26,494 nt of DNA from Bacteroides sp. CAG:144 (GTDB lineage: Bacteria; Bacteroidota; Bacteroidia; Bacteroidales; UBA11471): the NCBI GenBank assembly GCA_000434215.1, contig HF999670.1, forward strand, positions 1 to 26,494, in the 5' to 3' direction. Below, piece after piece: positions 26,134 through 26,494 of this stretch. The notes under the pieces are model-generated. The model saw only the letters and a program-made list of their open reading frames with translations. It had not been told where the DNA came from and searched no databases. Numbering within the stretch: position 1 is the first letter of the stretch; every line of letters begins with the position of its first letter. The position numbers were made by a program, and so were the translations under genes.

Positions 26134-26164
26134 TTTGTTATTACTGTTTTTTGTATTACTTTTG
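26134..26164 (+). promoter_or_regulatory. ispD promoter
   Basis: TTTG (26134-26137), 19 nt, then TACTTTTG (26157-26164): a complete Bacteroidales -33/-7 promoter. It ends 19 bp before the ispD ATG. It lies in the A/T-rich divergent gap shared with the M23 gene. Confidence 0.65.
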
Positions 26165-26183
26165 TTTATAGCAAAAATCGAAT

Positions 26184-26494
26184 ATGGAAAAGTGTGTTAT
26201 AGTGGTTGCTGGTGGCAAGGGGTTGCGTATGGGAGGAGATATACCCAAGCAGTTTCGGCTTATCGGTGGCCGTCCGGTTTTGATGCATACGCTCGAGGCT
26301 TTCTGCCGCTATGATGAGAGTATAGGTCTCGTGGTAGTTTTGCCCGAGGCCCATTTTTCATATTGGAGGGAGCTGTGTCGGCAGTATGCTTTTTCTCTTC
26401 CCCATACGGTCGTAGCCGGAGGAGTGACCCGTTTCCATTCGGTTTTTAACGGCTTGCAAGCCGTTCCCGACGAGGTGCGTCTTATTGCCGTGCA
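26184..26494 (+). CDS. ispD: 2-C-methyl-D-erythritol 4-phosphate cytidylyltransferase (5' part only)
   Basis: 103 codons are present before the window ends, with no stop. IspD transfers CMP from CTP to methylerythritol phosphate in the non-mevalonate isoprenoid pathway. The N-terminus has the nucleotide-binding signature VVAGGKGLRMGGDIPKQF (7-24, with R15 and K22 in the positions of the E. coli catalytic Arg and Lys). Residues 79-90 (GGVTRFHSVFNG) match the family motif RxxSVxNGL. The remaining half should contain the HDAVRP block and the substrate aspartate. The ATG at 26184 lies directly behind a complete -33/-7 promoter, and the N-terminus begins as in the family (MEKCVIVVAGG). Other NTP-transferase families share the GGKGxRM start, but PKQF and the second motif point to IspD. 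Confidence 0.92.
   Translation, partial: MEKCVIVVAGGKGLRMGGDIPKQFRLIGGRPVLMHTLEAFCRYDESIGLVVVLPEAHFSYWRELCRQYAFSLPHTVVAGGVTRFHSVFNGLQAVPDEVRLIAV

Overview
The window reads as a chromosomal segment of a member of the Bacteroidales (phylum Bacteroidota), probably a gut-type species. I base this on the recurrent -7 promoter octamer TAnnTTTG, with a good -33 TTTG partner in places; the near absence of Shine-Dalgarno sequences; a secreted pectate lyase with a Por/type IX-like C-terminal tail; a TlpA-type periplasmic thioredoxin protein; a long PurC; and an HppA carrying the residues of the dual Na+/H+ pyrophosphatases described from Bacteroides. I cannot name the genus. No rRNA, tRNA, CRISPR array, phage or insertion sequence was found.

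Layout, left to right. 1-523 is non-coding and holds a cluster of degenerate ~35-45 bp dispersed repeats, then a terminator hairpin. 524-3637 (-) is a multidomain secreted pectate lyase. 3974-4834 (-) is fabI. 5103-6059 (+) is a ROK sugar kinase, and 6259-8406 (+) is a large TlpA-like thioredoxin protein. phoH, purC and ubiE/menG follow on the + strand (8575-11392) as a probable operon. Next come an XRE-type regulator (-), an 88-aa orphan (+), and a two-gene minus-strand module: a 319-aa coiled-coil protein behind a 989-aa fusion of two receiver-like domains with a PEP-synthase-type ATP-grasp domain. 16779-18776 (+) is a GH43 lipoprotein. It is followed by a second cluster of the same dispersed repeats, inverted relative to the first. 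The right part is a minus-strand block of hppA, carB and a LysM/M23 peptidoglycan hydrolase. The window ends inside ispD (+).

Most genes are housekeeping: fatty acid, purine, pyrimidine, menaquinone and isoprenoid synthesis, and pyrophosphate-driven ion pumping. Pectin and arabinan/xylan breakdown is represented by two isolated secreted enzymes, with no SusC/SusD pair in the window.

The items most worth following are these: (i) the receiver/ATP-grasp fusion, which has intact nucleotide-site residues but lacks the swivelling His domain and PEP barrel of PEP synthase, and its coiled-coil partner; (ii) a CarB whose motifs resemble eukaryotic CAD rather than E. coli CarB, with no carA beside it; (iii) HppA residues T90, F94, D146 and M176, predicting dual Na+/H+ transport; (iv) the inverted pair of dispersed-repeat clusters about 19 kb apart. 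Starts were moved downstream of the longest reading frame for the pectate lyase, PhoH, the XRE regulator, GH43 and the M23 peptidase. The evidence was signal peptides, ATG codons, or -7 motifs that would otherwise lie inside the gene.
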